From an uncultured Porphyromonadaceae bacterium (GTDB taxonomy: Bacteria; Bacteroidota; Bacteroidia; Bacteroidales; Muribaculaceae), in NCBI GenBank assembly GCA_947174995.1, contig CAMWLC010000005.1, positions 18,122-82,121 on the forward strand: a stretch of 64,000 nucleotides of DNA. Reading direction: 5' to 3'. Below the pieces are notes generated by a model. It was not told the DNA's origin. It saw only the letters and a list, made by a program, of their open reading frames with translations, and searched no databases. A program made the position numbers and the translations under genes. Position 1 is the first letter of the stretch; every line of letters starts with the position of its first letter. Shown one piece after another: positions 55,150 through 64,000 of the stretch.

Positions 55150-56679
55150 TCAGTGCTTGAAGTGTCTCATTCCGGTGAAGAGCATCGCTATCCCCTTCTC
55201 ATTGGCCTTGCGCACGGCATCCTCGTCGCGGATGCTGCCGCCGGGCTGCACTATGGCAGCGACACCATACTTGGAAGCAAGTTCCACGGTGTCGTCAAAT
55301 GGCAGGAAACCGTCGGAGGCAAGCACGAGGCCCTCCGTGGCACCGGCCGCCTTGGCCTGTTCAAGGGCTATGTGGGCCGAGCCTACGCGGTTCATCTGTC
55401 CGGCTCCGACTCCAAGAGTCGCACCGTCTTTCACCACCACGATGGCGTTTGACTTCACATGCTTCACTATGCGCCAGCCGAAATTGAGGTCTTTCAGCTC
55501 CGAGGCGGAGGGATGACGCTCGGTGACGGTCATCTCATCCGTAATCTCAAGGGTGTGCGTGTCGGCATCCTGCACGAGCAGACCTCCGGTCACGCCCACA
55601 TACTGCTTCGTCTTGCTGTCGTCACGCTCCATGTTCACCTCCAGCAGACGGAGGTTCTTCTTGGAGGCGAGCACTTCCAAAGCCTCGGGTGTGAACGAGG
55701 GGGCCATCACGATCTCCAGGAATATAGGTTTCATCATAGCCGCCACTTCGCCAGTGAGGGGACGGTTCATGGCCACGATACCTCCGTAGATGCTCACCTT
55801 GTCGGCCTCGTAAGCCTTGCACCATGCTTCGGCGAGATCCTTCCCCTCGGCTGCTCCGCAGGGGTTCATGTGCTTGAGTCCCACGCAGAAGGGAGCGTCA
55901 AATTCCCGCACGATGCTCAGGGCGGCGTTGGCATCCTGGATATTGTTGTATGAGAGTTCCTTTCCGCCGAGCTGACGGGCGAAAGCCACTGAATAGGGCA
56001 CCTCGCGAGAGGCACGGTAGAAGGCGGCCTGCTGGTGAGGGTTCTCGCCGTAGCGAAGCCCCTGCGCCAAGTCGAAGGCCAGGAAAAGTTTTTCGTCAAG
56101 TCCTGCGGCCTTACGCATGTATGTGGCTATGTGAGAGTCATATTCGGCTGTATGCGTGTAGGCCTTGGCGGAGAGTTTGAGGCGCGTCTCGGGCAAGGTG
56201 TTGCCGGTGCGGGTAATCTCATCGATTATGCCGGCGTAGTCGTCGGGATCGCACACCACCGTTACGTCACGAAAGTTCTTGGCGGCGCTGCGAAGCATGG
56301 AGGGACCCCCTATGTCGATATTCTCCACTGCGTCCTCCATCGTCACGCCCTCCTTCGCGATGGTAGCCTCGAAGGGATAGAGATTCACGCACACCATGTC
56401 GATGGTCTCGATACCGTTTTCCTTGAGCTGGGCAAGATGCTCCTCCTTGTCACGGCGTCCGAGAAGACCGCCGTGCACCTTGGGATGCAGCGTCTTCACG
56501 CGCCCTTCGCATATTTCGGGGAATCCCGTCACGTCGCTGATATTGGTAACTTTGAGTCCCGCCTCGCGCAGGGCCGTCATGGTGCCCCCGGTGGCGATAA
56601 TCTCCCAGCCGAGATTGCTAAGGGCGGTGGCAAACTCCACCACTCCCCTCTTGTCGCTTACACTTACTAATGCTCTCAT
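55150..56679 (-). CDS. purH: bifunctional AICAR transformylase/IMP cyclohydrolase
   Basis: ALVSVSDKRGVVEFA, RVKTLHPKVHGGLL, LRYGENPHQQAAFY. Confidence 0.96.
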   Translation of the reverse strand: MRALVSVSDKRGVVEFATALSNLGWEIIATGGTMTALREAGLKVTNISDVTGFPEICEGRVKTLHPKVHGGLLGRRDKEEHLAQLKENGIETIDMVCVNLYPFEATIAKEGVTMEDAVENIDIGGPSMLRSAAKNFRDVTVVCDPDDYAGIIDEITRTGNTLPETRLKLSAKAYTHTAEYDSHIATYMRKAAGLDEKLFLAFDLAQGLRYGENPHQQAAFYRASREVPYSVAFARQLGGKELSYNNIQDANAALSIVREFDAPFCVGLKHMNPCGAAEGKDLAEAWCKAYEADKVSIYGGIVAMNRPLTGEVAAMMKPIFLEIVMAPSFTPEALEVLASKKNLRLLEVNMERDDSKTKQYVGVTGGLLVQDADTHTLEITDEMTVTERHPSASELKDLNFGWRIVKHVKSNAIVVVKDGATLGVGAGQMNRVGSAHIALEQAKAAGATEGLVLASDGFLPFDDTVELASKYGVAAIVQPGGSIRDEDAVRKANEKGIAMLFTGMRHFKH

Positions 56680-57260
56680 TATTCTTGTTTTCCTTCTTTA
56701 CTATTGATTATGCGCGAGATGGTGTCCACGTAGAGGCGGTGTTCGGCCTGGTGTATCATGGCCTCCACCTCATCTATGTCATCCCCGTCGTATGGTACGG
56801 CGGCCTGACTCACTATGGTGCCTCCGTCGATGGTCTCGTCAATGTAATGTATCGTCACGCCGTATACCTTGACCCCGTACTCGAAGGCGTCACGGATTGC
56901 GTGCGCACCCGGGAAGGCGGGAAGCAGGGCAGGATGGATATTGAGGATTCTCCCGCCGTAGCGTCCGAGAAGCTCCTCCCCCACGATCCTCATGTATCCG
57001 GCCAGACACACCAGCTCCACACCCTCCTCGTCGAGACGGTCGGCGATCATGCGCTCGAAATCGCGCTTGCCGGCGTAATCGCGCGGACGGAACTCAAGCA
57101 CCGGGACACCCAGTCGGCGCGCACGCTCCACGACTCCGGCCCCCGGACGGTCGCATACGCACACCACCACACGCGCATCGAGTCTTCCATCGGCGCAGGA
57201 CCGGGCTATGGCCTCGAAGTTGCTCCCGCTTCCGCTTGCAAATACAGCTAAATTGGTCAT
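56679..57260 (-). CDS. purN: phosphoribosylglycinamide formyltransferase
   Basis: AVFASGSGSNFEAIA, LAGYMRIVG, ILNIHPALLPAFPG, GVTIHYIDETIDGGTIV. Confidence 0.95.
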   Translation of the reverse strand: MTNLAVFASGSGSNFEAIARSCADGRLDARVVVCVCDRPGAGVVERARRLGVPVLEFRPRDYAGKRDFERMIADRLDEEGVELVCLAGYMRIVGEELLGRYGGRILNIHPALLPAFPGAHAIRDAFEYGVKVYGVTIHYIDETIDGGTIVSQAAVPYDGDDIDEVEAMIHQAEHRLYVDTISRIINSKEGKQE

Positions 57261-57289
57261 GATGTATCTTCCTGATGGGAATGTATGGT

Positions 57290-58315
57290 TTACTTTATGG
57301 TGACTCCCGAGCCTTCGGTGATTCTGCCGATGACAGAGGCCTTCTCGCCGTGAGAGGCCAGAATCTCTATCACTTTCTCGGCATCCTTCTCGCTGACGGC
57401 GAGCACCATTCCGATACCCATGTTGAAGATATTGAACATCTCGCGATGAGGCACCTTCCCGAGACGCTCCAGCATTTTGAAGACGGGAAGTATCTCCCAG
57501 CTCCCCTCCTCTATCTCAACACCCATCCCCCCTCCGAGGATACGGGGTATGTTTTCGTCAAATCCTCCGCCGGTGATGTGAGCCACACCATGCACATCCA
57601 CCTTGGAAATGACGTCGAGCACGGGCTTCACATATATTCGGGTCGGGGTGAGGAGCATCTCGCCGAGAGTGCGACCTTCGGTCTCCGGCAGCACATCGGA
57701 ATAGTCGAGTCTGTTGTCGGCCACTATCTTGCGCACGAGGCTAAAACCGTTGGAGTGTACACCCGTGGAGGGTATCCCCACGAGCACATCCCCCACGGCC
57801 ACCTTCGAGCCGTCGATTAGATTATCCTTCTCCACGGCGCCGACGGTGAATCCGGCGATGTCATACTCTCCGTCGCCATACATTCCCGGCATCTCGGCGG
57901 TCTCGCCTCCTACGAGGGCACACCCCGCCTGGCGGCATCCCTCGGCCACTCCGGCCACGATGGCCTCCACGGTCTCGGGATGGTTCTTCCCCACGGCCAC
58001 GTAGTCAAGAAACACGAGGGGTTCGGCCCCCTGCGCCAGGACATCGTTGACACACATCGCCACGGCATCGATACCGATCGTGTCATGACGGTCGGTGGCG
58101 AAGGCTATCTTGAGCTTCGTGCCCACTCCGTCCGTACCGCTGACCAGCACCGGGTGACGGTAGCCCAGGGAACCTAAATCAAACATTCCTCCGAAGGCTC
58201 CTATGCCCCCCATCATACCTTTGCGCGCCGTCGAGGCCACATGCTTCTTGATGCGGCTCACCACTTCGTAGCCCGCCTCCAGACTGACGCCGGAGTCTTC
58301 ATAACTCTTTGCCAT
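57290..58315 (-). CDS. purM: phosphoribosylformylglycinamidine cyclo-ligase
   Basis: [51 protein letters not shown]. Confidence 0.95.
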   Translation of the reverse strand: MAKSYEDSGVSLEAGYEVVSRIKKHVASTARKGMMGGIGAFGGMFDLGSLGYRHPVLVSGTDGVGTKLKIAFATDRHDTIGIDAVAMCVNDVLAQGAEPLVFLDYVAVGKNHPETVEAIVAGVAEGCRQAGCALVGGETAEMPGMYGDGEYDIAGFTVGAVEKDNLIDGSKVAVGDVLVGIPSTGVHSNGFSLVRKIVADNRLDYSDVLPETEGRTLGEMLLTPTRIYVKPVLDVISKVDVHGVAHITGGGFDENIPRILGGGMGVEIEEGSWEILPVFKMLERLGKVPHREMFNIFNMGIGMVLAVSEKDAEKVIEILASHGEKASVIGRITEGSGVTIK

Positions 58316-58381
58316 GATTGGTTAAGATTATTTCGTTGTTCTTTTTTTACTGCTTTTGATTCAGTCTGCTTCCACACGCAA

Positions 58382-61300
58382 TCATTTCTTGCGGAAATAA
58401 TCGACCGCGTTGCGGAAGAGGTTCTGCTCCTTGTTGCCGGAGATGTTCTTCATCAGCCCCTCCTCATATCTCTCGCTGTGGGCCATCTTGCCGAGCACCC
58501 TCCCGTCAGGCGAGATGATACCCTCGATGGAGAGCGTCGAGCCGTTGGGATTAGCCGGAGAGGTCATGGTGGCGTTCCCCTCGGCGTCGGCATACTGGAA
58601 GGCTATCTGCCCTCCGCGCATAAGCGTCTCGGCCAAAGATGGGGAGGCCACGAATTTACCCTCGCCATGTGAGGCGGCGACACTGTGAAGGTCGCCCACA
58701 CAGAAGCCGGAGAGCCAGGGACTGGCCACAGTGCCCACACGCGTGGAGACGATCTGCGAGATATGGCGGTTGATGTCGTTGTGGAAGAGCGTGGGACTCT
58801 CCTGCGTGAGTTCCCCTATCTTTCCGAAGGGAAGCAGACCTGACTTCACGAGAGCCTGGAAACCGTTGCAGATGCCAAGCACGAGGCCTCCGCGTCCGAG
58901 CAGACGCTCTATTGCTCCCTTAACCTTGTCGTTCATGATCACGTTGGCGATCATCTTCGCGCTTCCGTCAGGCTCATCGCCCGCCGAGAAGCCGCCGGAG
59001 AAAGCGAGTATGTGGCAGACATCGATATGCTTCACCATATCGTCTATCGAACGGTCCACATCCTCTGCCGTGAGATTGCGGAACACGGTTGTCGTCACCT
59101 CCGCGCCCTCGCGGCGGAAGGCCTTCTCCATATCGTAGTCGCAGTTGGTGCCGGGGAACACGGGCAGATACACCACAGGGTGTTCGACAGCTTCGCCGGG
59201 ATAAGGTGCGAACCCAATCTTTCCTTCCGAGTTGATGCTCTCACCTTTAAGGCCGCTTCGGTCGGGGTATACGGCATTAAATTTTCCGGAATTGGCTTCG
59301 GCAAGGCGCTCTATTGAAATTTTCTCTCCGTTTACGGTCACATCGGGTGTGGAGACGGTGACTCCGAGAGTCTCCAGCCCGGGGAGTTGCAGGTCATCGT
59401 CACACTCCATGAGAATGGAGCCGTAACGCAGTCCGAAAAGGTCGTCTTCCTCTATTCGGATGTCCGCTCCCACGCGGTTGCCGAAGCTCATTTTGGCTAT
59501 GGCTTCGGCCACGCCTCCGGCCCCGATGGCGTAGGCGGCGGTGATTTTCCCATCCTTGAGGGCCTTGTGGTAGGCATCGTATGCGGTTTTGAGAGCCTCG
59601 GTGTCAGGCATACCTCCGTCAAGGGGGGTATGGCGCAGCAGCGCCACGCGGCGACTCGGGGCCTTCAGATCGGTGCCGATGACTTCGCGTGCATCCACCG
59701 GAGCTATGCCGAAGGCTATGAGCGTGGGGGGCACGCTGATGTCGGCAAATGATCCGCTCATCGAGTCCTTGCCTCCTATGGAGGGTAGTCCGAGTTCCAC
59801 CTGCATTCTCAGGGCGCCGAGCAGGGCCGCCAGGGGCTTGCCCCACGCGCGGGGAGAGGTCATTTTCTCAAAATATTCCTGATAGGAAAAGCGCATACGG
59901 CGGAAATCGGCTCCGGCGGCCACACCCTTAGCCACGGAGTCCACCACTGCGTAGGCCGCTCCATGATAAGGGCTCCACTGCGTCAGGTCGGGATTGAAAC
60001 CGAAAGCCATCATGCTGGCCGTGTTCGTACGTCTGTTGCCGACTGGAATCTTCTGCACCGACACCTGCGTTTCACTCCCCTGGGTCTTTCCGCCGAACGG
60101 CATCAGCACCGTGGAGGCCCCGATGCTGGAGTCAAACATCTCGATGAGGCCCTTCTGGGAGGTGACGTTTGGTTCTGAGAGACGGTTGAGGATACGCTCC
60201 GTGAGACCTTCTCCGGAGGGTATCCGGTCAAAGGGATGCTCCTGAGGTATGCTCCCCACGATGGCCGAGGTGTGGCGGGCGGCTCTGGCTGAGTCGATAA
60301 ACTCGCGCGAAAGGTCAGCCACGATTTCGTCACCATAGAACATGCGCATACGCCCTTTGTCCGTGACGTCCGCCACATGCGTCACCTCGAGATTCTCCTC
60401 GGCGCAATAACGGGCGAACTCCTCCATATCCTTGCGCTCCACCACTACGGACATTCGCTCCTGCGATTCGCTGATGGCGAGTTCCGTTGCATTGAGTCCG
60501 TCATATTTCACCGGCACACGGTCAAGGTATATATCCAACCCGTCGGCAAGCTCGCCGATGGCCACGCTCACGCCTCCGGCTCCGAAGTCGTTTGATTTCT
60601 TTATAAGGCGCGTCACCTCCGGACGATGGAAAAGACGCTCGATCTTGCGCTCTTCCGGTGCGTTGCCCTTCTGCACTTCGCTGCCGCACTCCTCAAGCGA
60701 GGAGGCAGTGTGCTCCTTGGACGAACCGGTGGCCCCCCCAATGCCGTCACGACCGGTGCGTCCGCCGAACATCAGGATCGCGTCTCCCGGAACAGGGCGT
60801 TCACGCCTTACGTCGGCTGCCTTCACGGCTCCGACAACGGCTCCTACTTCGAGGCGTTTGGCCACATATCCGGGGTGGAATATCTCGCGCACATGGGTGG
60901 TAGCAAGTCCTATCTGGTTGCCGTAGGAGCTGTATCCGGCCGCCGCCCGCATCGAGATGACACGCTGCGGGAGCTTCCCCTTCATGGTCTCGGACACCGG
61001 CTGCCAGATGTCGGCCGCACCGGTGACGCGCATGGCCTGATACACGTAGCTTCGGCCGCTCAGCGGATCGCGTATGGCACCTCCCAGACAAGTGGAAGCT
61101 CCGCCGAAAGGCTCTATTTCGGTTGGATGATTATGTGTCTCGTTCTTGAACTGCAGGAGCCATCTCTCGCTCTCCCCTCCCTCTATGTCCACATCAATGA
61201 AGATGGAGCAAGCATTGTTCTCCTCGCTCTGCTCGAGATCGTCGAGAAGCCCGTGGGCCTTGAGATAGCGGGCTCCGACAGTGGCGAGGTCCATGAGGCA

Positions 61301-62089
61301 GAAAGGCTTATCCGCACGGCCCAACTCGGCGCGTATGTCGCGCCACATCTGAAGGCTTTTCCTGATGTCGTCGGCCGATGCGCCCTCCTCCACTTCGATG
61401 TCGTCGAGCCGGGTCATGAATGTGGTGTGACGGCAGTGGTCGCTCCAATACGTGTCAAGGATGCGGAGCTCGGTCTCGCGCGGGTCGCGCCCCTCCTTCT
61501 TGAAATACTCCACTGTCACCATCAGGTCATCGCCGTTCATGGCAAGTCTCCTCTCCTTGCACCATGCGTCAGCCTCCCCGGGAGTGATGTCTCGGAAGCC
61601 TGTCAGCACATCCACCCTCTTCGCCTCGGCACGCTCCGGGGGAGCGAGTACGCCGAGATCTTTCTTTCGCGACTCCACGGCGTTGATCACATATCGGGCG
61701 ATTTTTTCAAGGTCGTCTGCACTCACTCCGGGATCAAACACCATCAGGCGACCGCTACGTATCTCGACCCTCGCCGAGGGGTCGATGAGGTGCACGCAGT
61801 CCACGGCGGAAGCGGCCCGCTGGTCAAACTGCCCCGGCAGATACTCCGTGGCGAGATGGGGCAGGCCTTCGAGATTGATTTCACGCATCACGGTGTCAGT
61901 GGCCGGCTCGCCGAAGACACGCATTTCAGTTTTGTCAAGAAGCTCATCGTCAAAACCGAAAAGATCATACACGCAGAGCAGGCGCAGCGTCTTGATGTCA
62001 AGACCGAGGTTGGAATTGAGCTCACGGCGCAGACTCTTGGCCTCGATGCGGTATGGCTCGTTTTTCTCGACAAATATGCGGTGGTTCAT
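58382..62089 (-). CDS. purL: phosphoribosylformylglycinamidine synthase (large single-chain)
   Basis: YWSDHCRHTTF, NETHNHPTEIEPFGGASTC, C-terminal GATase LGICNGFQALVKSGLLP. Confidence 0.96.
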   Translation of the reverse strand: MNHRIFVEKNEPYRIEAKSLRRELNSNLGLDIKTLRLLCVYDLFGFDDELLDKTEMRVFGEPATDTVMREINLEGLPHLATEYLPGQFDQRAASAVDCVHLIDPSARVEIRSGRLMVFDPGVSADDLEKIARYVINAVESRKKDLGVLAPPERAEAKRVDVLTGFRDITPGEADAWCKERRLAMNGDDLMVTVEYFKKEGRDPRETELRILDTYWSDHCRHTTFMTRLDDIEVEEGASADDIRKSLQMWRDIRAELGRADKPFCLMDLATVGARYLKAHGLLDDLEQSEENNACSIFIDVDIEGGESERWLLQFKNETHNHPTEIEPFGGASTCLGGAIRDPLSGRSYVYQAMRVTGAADIWQPVSETMKGKLPQRVISMRAAAGYSSYGNQIGLATTHVREIFHPGYVAKRLEVGAVVGAVKAADVRRERPVPGDAILMFGGRTGRDGIGGATGSSKEHTASSLEECGSEVQKGNAPEERKIERLFHRPEVTRLIKKSNDFGAGGVSVAIGELADGLDIYLDRVPVKYDGLNATELAISESQERMSVVVERKDMEEFARYCAEENLEVTHVADVTDKGRMRMFYGDEIVADLSREFIDSARAARHTSAIVGSIPQEHPFDRIPSGEGLTERILNRLSEPNVTSQKGLIEMFDSSIGASTVLMPFGGKTQGSETQVSVQKIPVGNRRTNTASMMAFGFNPDLTQWSPYHGAAYAVVDSVAKGVAAGADFRRMRFSYQEYFEKMTSPRAWGKPLAALLGALRMQVELGLPSIGGKDSMSGSFADISVPPTLIAFGIAPVDAREVIGTDLKAPSRRVALLRHTPLDGGMPDTEALKTAYDAYHKALKDGKITAAYAIGAGGVAEAIAKMSFGNRVGADIRIEEDDLFGLRYGSILMECDDDLQLPGLETLGVTVSTPDVTVNGEKISIERLAEANSGKFNAVYPDRSGLKGESINSEGKIGFAPYPGEAVEHPVVYLPVFPGTNCDYDMEKAFRREGAEVTTTVFRNLTAEDVDRSIDDMVKHIDVCHILAFSGGFSAGDEPDGSAKMIANVIMNDKVKGAIERLLGRGGLVLGICNGFQALVKSGLLPFGKIGELTQESPTLFHNDINRHISQIVSTRVGTVASPWLSGFCVGDLHSVAASHGEGKFVASPSLAETLMRGGQIAFQYADAEGNATMTSPANPNGSTLSIEGIISPDGRVLGKMAHSERYEEGLMKNISGNKEQNLFRNAVDYFRKK

Positions 62090-62125
62090 CGCAATAATGA
62101 ATTTGTAGGAAACGAAACTATATTA

Positions 62126-62593
62126 TCAGATTTCGGACTCGAGCACTTTCCGTGCCTGCTCGGCGCGGAACTCATCGAGGGCCCCCCGCAACGTGGGGTC
62201 CGTGACGGAAAGGATGGAGACAGCGAGCAGGGCGGCGTTCTTAGCACCGTTGATACCCACCGTGGCCACGGGGATGCCCGAGGGCATCTGCACCATCGAG
62301 AGCAGCGAGTCGAGGCCTCCGAGAGCCTTGGTCATGATGGGCACGGCTATCACGGGGAGGGTGGTGAAGGCAGCCACTACACCGGCGAGATGGGCAGCAC
62401 CCCCTGCGGCGGCTATGAAGGCTGCAATGCCGCGCTCGCGGGCTCCCTCCACCCATTTCTCCAGCTCCGAGGGCGTGCGGTGGGCGCTCAGCACCCTTTT
62501 CTCATATTCCACTCCGAATTCATCCAGAGTCGAGGCGGCCGCCTCCATCACGGGCCAGTCGCTCTTCGAGCCCATCACTATTCCGATTTTCAT
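62126..62593 (-). CDS. purE: 5-(carboxyamino)imidazole ribonucleotide mutase
   Basis: [25 protein letters not shown]...[39 protein letters not shown]. Confidence 0.96.
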   Translation of the reverse strand: MKIGIVMGSKSDWPVMEAAASTLDEFGVEYEKRVLSAHRTPSELEKWVEGARERGIAAFIAAAGGAAHLAGVVAAFTTLPVIAVPIMTKALGGLDSLLSMVQMPSGIPVATVGINGAKNAALLAVSILSVTDPTLRGALDEFRAEQARKVLESEI

Positions 62594-62647
62594 AATATTT
62601 ATGTCGTTTTATTTTATTTGTCCGGTTGAATATACAATAAATAATTA

Positions 62648-62680
62648 TGGCCGCCAACCATCTTTCATGGTTGGCGGCCA
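62648..62680 (-). terminator. hairpin downstream of pyrB
   Basis: TGGCCGCCAACCAT-CTTTC-ATGGTTGGCGGCCA. Confidence 0.7.
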
Positions 62681-62835
62681 CGTTTTATCATTGAGATATG
62701 TTTCGGGGTTTACTCATCATATTTGCTGGTTCACCTTTCGGTTATCAATATCCGGTGCAAAATTACAATTTTTTTTTGTGTTGCACAACATATTTCGCTC
62801 ACTTCTCCGAAAATTTCCGAAAAAGTGAGAGTCCG

Positions 62836-63924
62836 TCACAGCTTCGGCTTGGATTCGCAGTACACGCAGCGCCACTGCCCCGGAGTGTCGGCCGAGGGGC
62901 GGAAGAGGGTATCCACGTTCTCCATGTTCGAGATGCAGCGGCGGTTGCTGCACACGTGGCGGTTGCGCACGGCGTCCTCCGGCACGAGACTGCTGTTGTG
63001 CTCCGGATCATCTGCCCATTCGAGAAGCCTTGAGATCAGGGCCATGCGCACGAACTTGCCGTTTTCTACCTGGCGGAAATAAGCGGCGCGGGGGTCGTCG
63101 TCCACCTCGACGGTGATTTCGTTGACGCGGGGCAGTGGATGCAGCACGGTCATCTCCTTGCGCGCCAGCTTCATCTTCTCGGCATCGAGTATGAAGCTGT
63201 CTTTCAGACGGTCATACTCATCCTCGTCGAGGAATCGCTCCTTCTGCACGCGGGTCATGTAGAGCACGTCAAGCTCTCCCATCACCTCCTCCATCGATTT
63301 CACCTCCTTGTAGGGGATGCCGTTGAGCTCGCACACCTCATACTTCATATAGTCGGGGAGCTTCAGCTGGTCGGGGGCGATGAGTATGACCTTTACATCC
63401 TTGTAGCGGGCCAGGGCCTTGATAAGGGAGTGGACGGTGCGTCCGAAGCGCAGGTCGCCGCAGAAGCCTATGGTTATGCCGTCGATATGCCCTATCTCGC
63501 GGCGTATGGTCAGCAGGTCGGTGAGGGTCTGCGTGGGATGGGCGTGAGAGCCGTCGCCGGCGTTGATCACCGGCACACGGGCGTTCATGGCGGCCACGAG
63601 CGCGGCCCCCTCTTCGTAATGACGCATGGCGATGACGTCGGCGAAACAGGAAATGACCTTCGTTGTGTCGGCACAGGTCTCCCCCTTGCTCACGGATGAG
63701 CTCTTGGCGTCGGAAAACCCGAGCACGTTGCCTCCCAGTTCCATCATGGCCGAGGTGAAGCTCAGGCGCGTGCGGGTGGAGGGTTCGTAGAAGAGAGTGG
63801 CGAGTTTGAGCCCCTTGCACACTTCGGAATACTTCTTGCGGTCGGCGATTATGTCGAGCGCGAGGTCAAGGATGGAGTCAAGTTCCTCCTTCGTGAGGTC
63901 GGTGGGATCTATGAGATGCTTCAT
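62836..63924 (-). CDS. pyrB: aspartate carbamoyltransferase catalytic chain with C-terminal PyrI-like zinc domain
   Basis: [48 protein letters not shown]; about 50 extra C-terminal residues with CX4C...CX2C (HVCSNRRC...WRCVYCES). Confidence 0.93.
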   Translation of the reverse strand: MKHLIDPTDLTKEELDSILDLALDIIADRKKYSEVCKGLKLATLFYEPSTRTRLSFTSAMMELGGNVLGFSDAKSSSVSKGETCADTTKVISCFADVIAMRHYEEGAALVAAMNARVPVINAGDGSHAHPTQTLTDLLTIRREIGHIDGITIGFCGDLRFGRTVHSLIKALARYKDVKVILIAPDQLKLPDYMKYEVCELNGIPYKEVKSMEEVMGELDVLYMTRVQKERFLDEDEYDRLKDSFILDAEKMKLARKEMTVLHPLPRVNEITVEVDDDPRAAYFRQVENGKFVRMALISRLLEWADDPEHNSSLVPEDAVRNRHVCSNRRCISNMENVDTLFRPSADTPGQWRCVYCESKPKL

Positions 63925-63946
63925 TGTTTTGGAGATAAGTAGTTCT

Positions 63947-64000
63947 TAAGTAAGTGTTCAAATTTAAACGATATAATCAAAAGTAAGTGCTCACTTGATC
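63947..64000. repeat. MITE-like repeat copy 3 (truncated by window end)
   Basis: TAAGTAAGTGTTCAAATTTAAACGATATAATCAAAAGTAAGTGCTCACTTGATC matches the end of copy 2. Confidence 0.75.

Noticed and set aside
60626-62629. 667-aa plus-strand ORF
   Set aside because: Antisense to purL/purE; a codon-bias artefact of GC-rich coding DNA.

Overview
64-kb chromosomal window from a Bacteroidales-type genome (possibly Muribaculaceae-like; taxonomy inferred from protein families and TAnnTTTG-type promoters). Positions 1-35 kb hold mostly housekeeping genes: dnaA, MCE/MlaD, amidase, FadL-like porin, trmN6, yraN, nadC, rlmH, putrescine genes, a MurF-like ligase, urea and MFS transporters, rpoD, trxA, a DctA-like symporter and an LTA-synthase-like sulfatase. 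Positions ~47.2-64 kb hold a long minus-strand purine block (purE-purL-purM-purN-purH-purD-folD-purB-purA-guaB-guaA) preceded by pyrB. Between them, at ~35.3-47.1 kb, lies an accessory island of about 12 kb beside the 3' end of guaA. It carries a serine recombinase, a tyrosine integrase, an HTH/replication-like gene, a divergent XRE regulator, a minus-strand cassette with a NADAR-domain protein and two orphan genes, a tandem pair of zinc-ribbon/WG-repeat proteins, and several orphans. I see no relaxase, conjugation or phage structural genes. Best candidates for something new are the NADAR three-gene cassette in this island, a 195-bp MITE-like inverted repeat family beside gene starts, an aspartate carbamoyltransferase with a fused PyrI-like zinc domain, and a Trp-rich low-complexity secreted protein. 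No rRNA, tRNA or CRISPR array was recognised by eye. All family calls come from reading translations; no database search was run.
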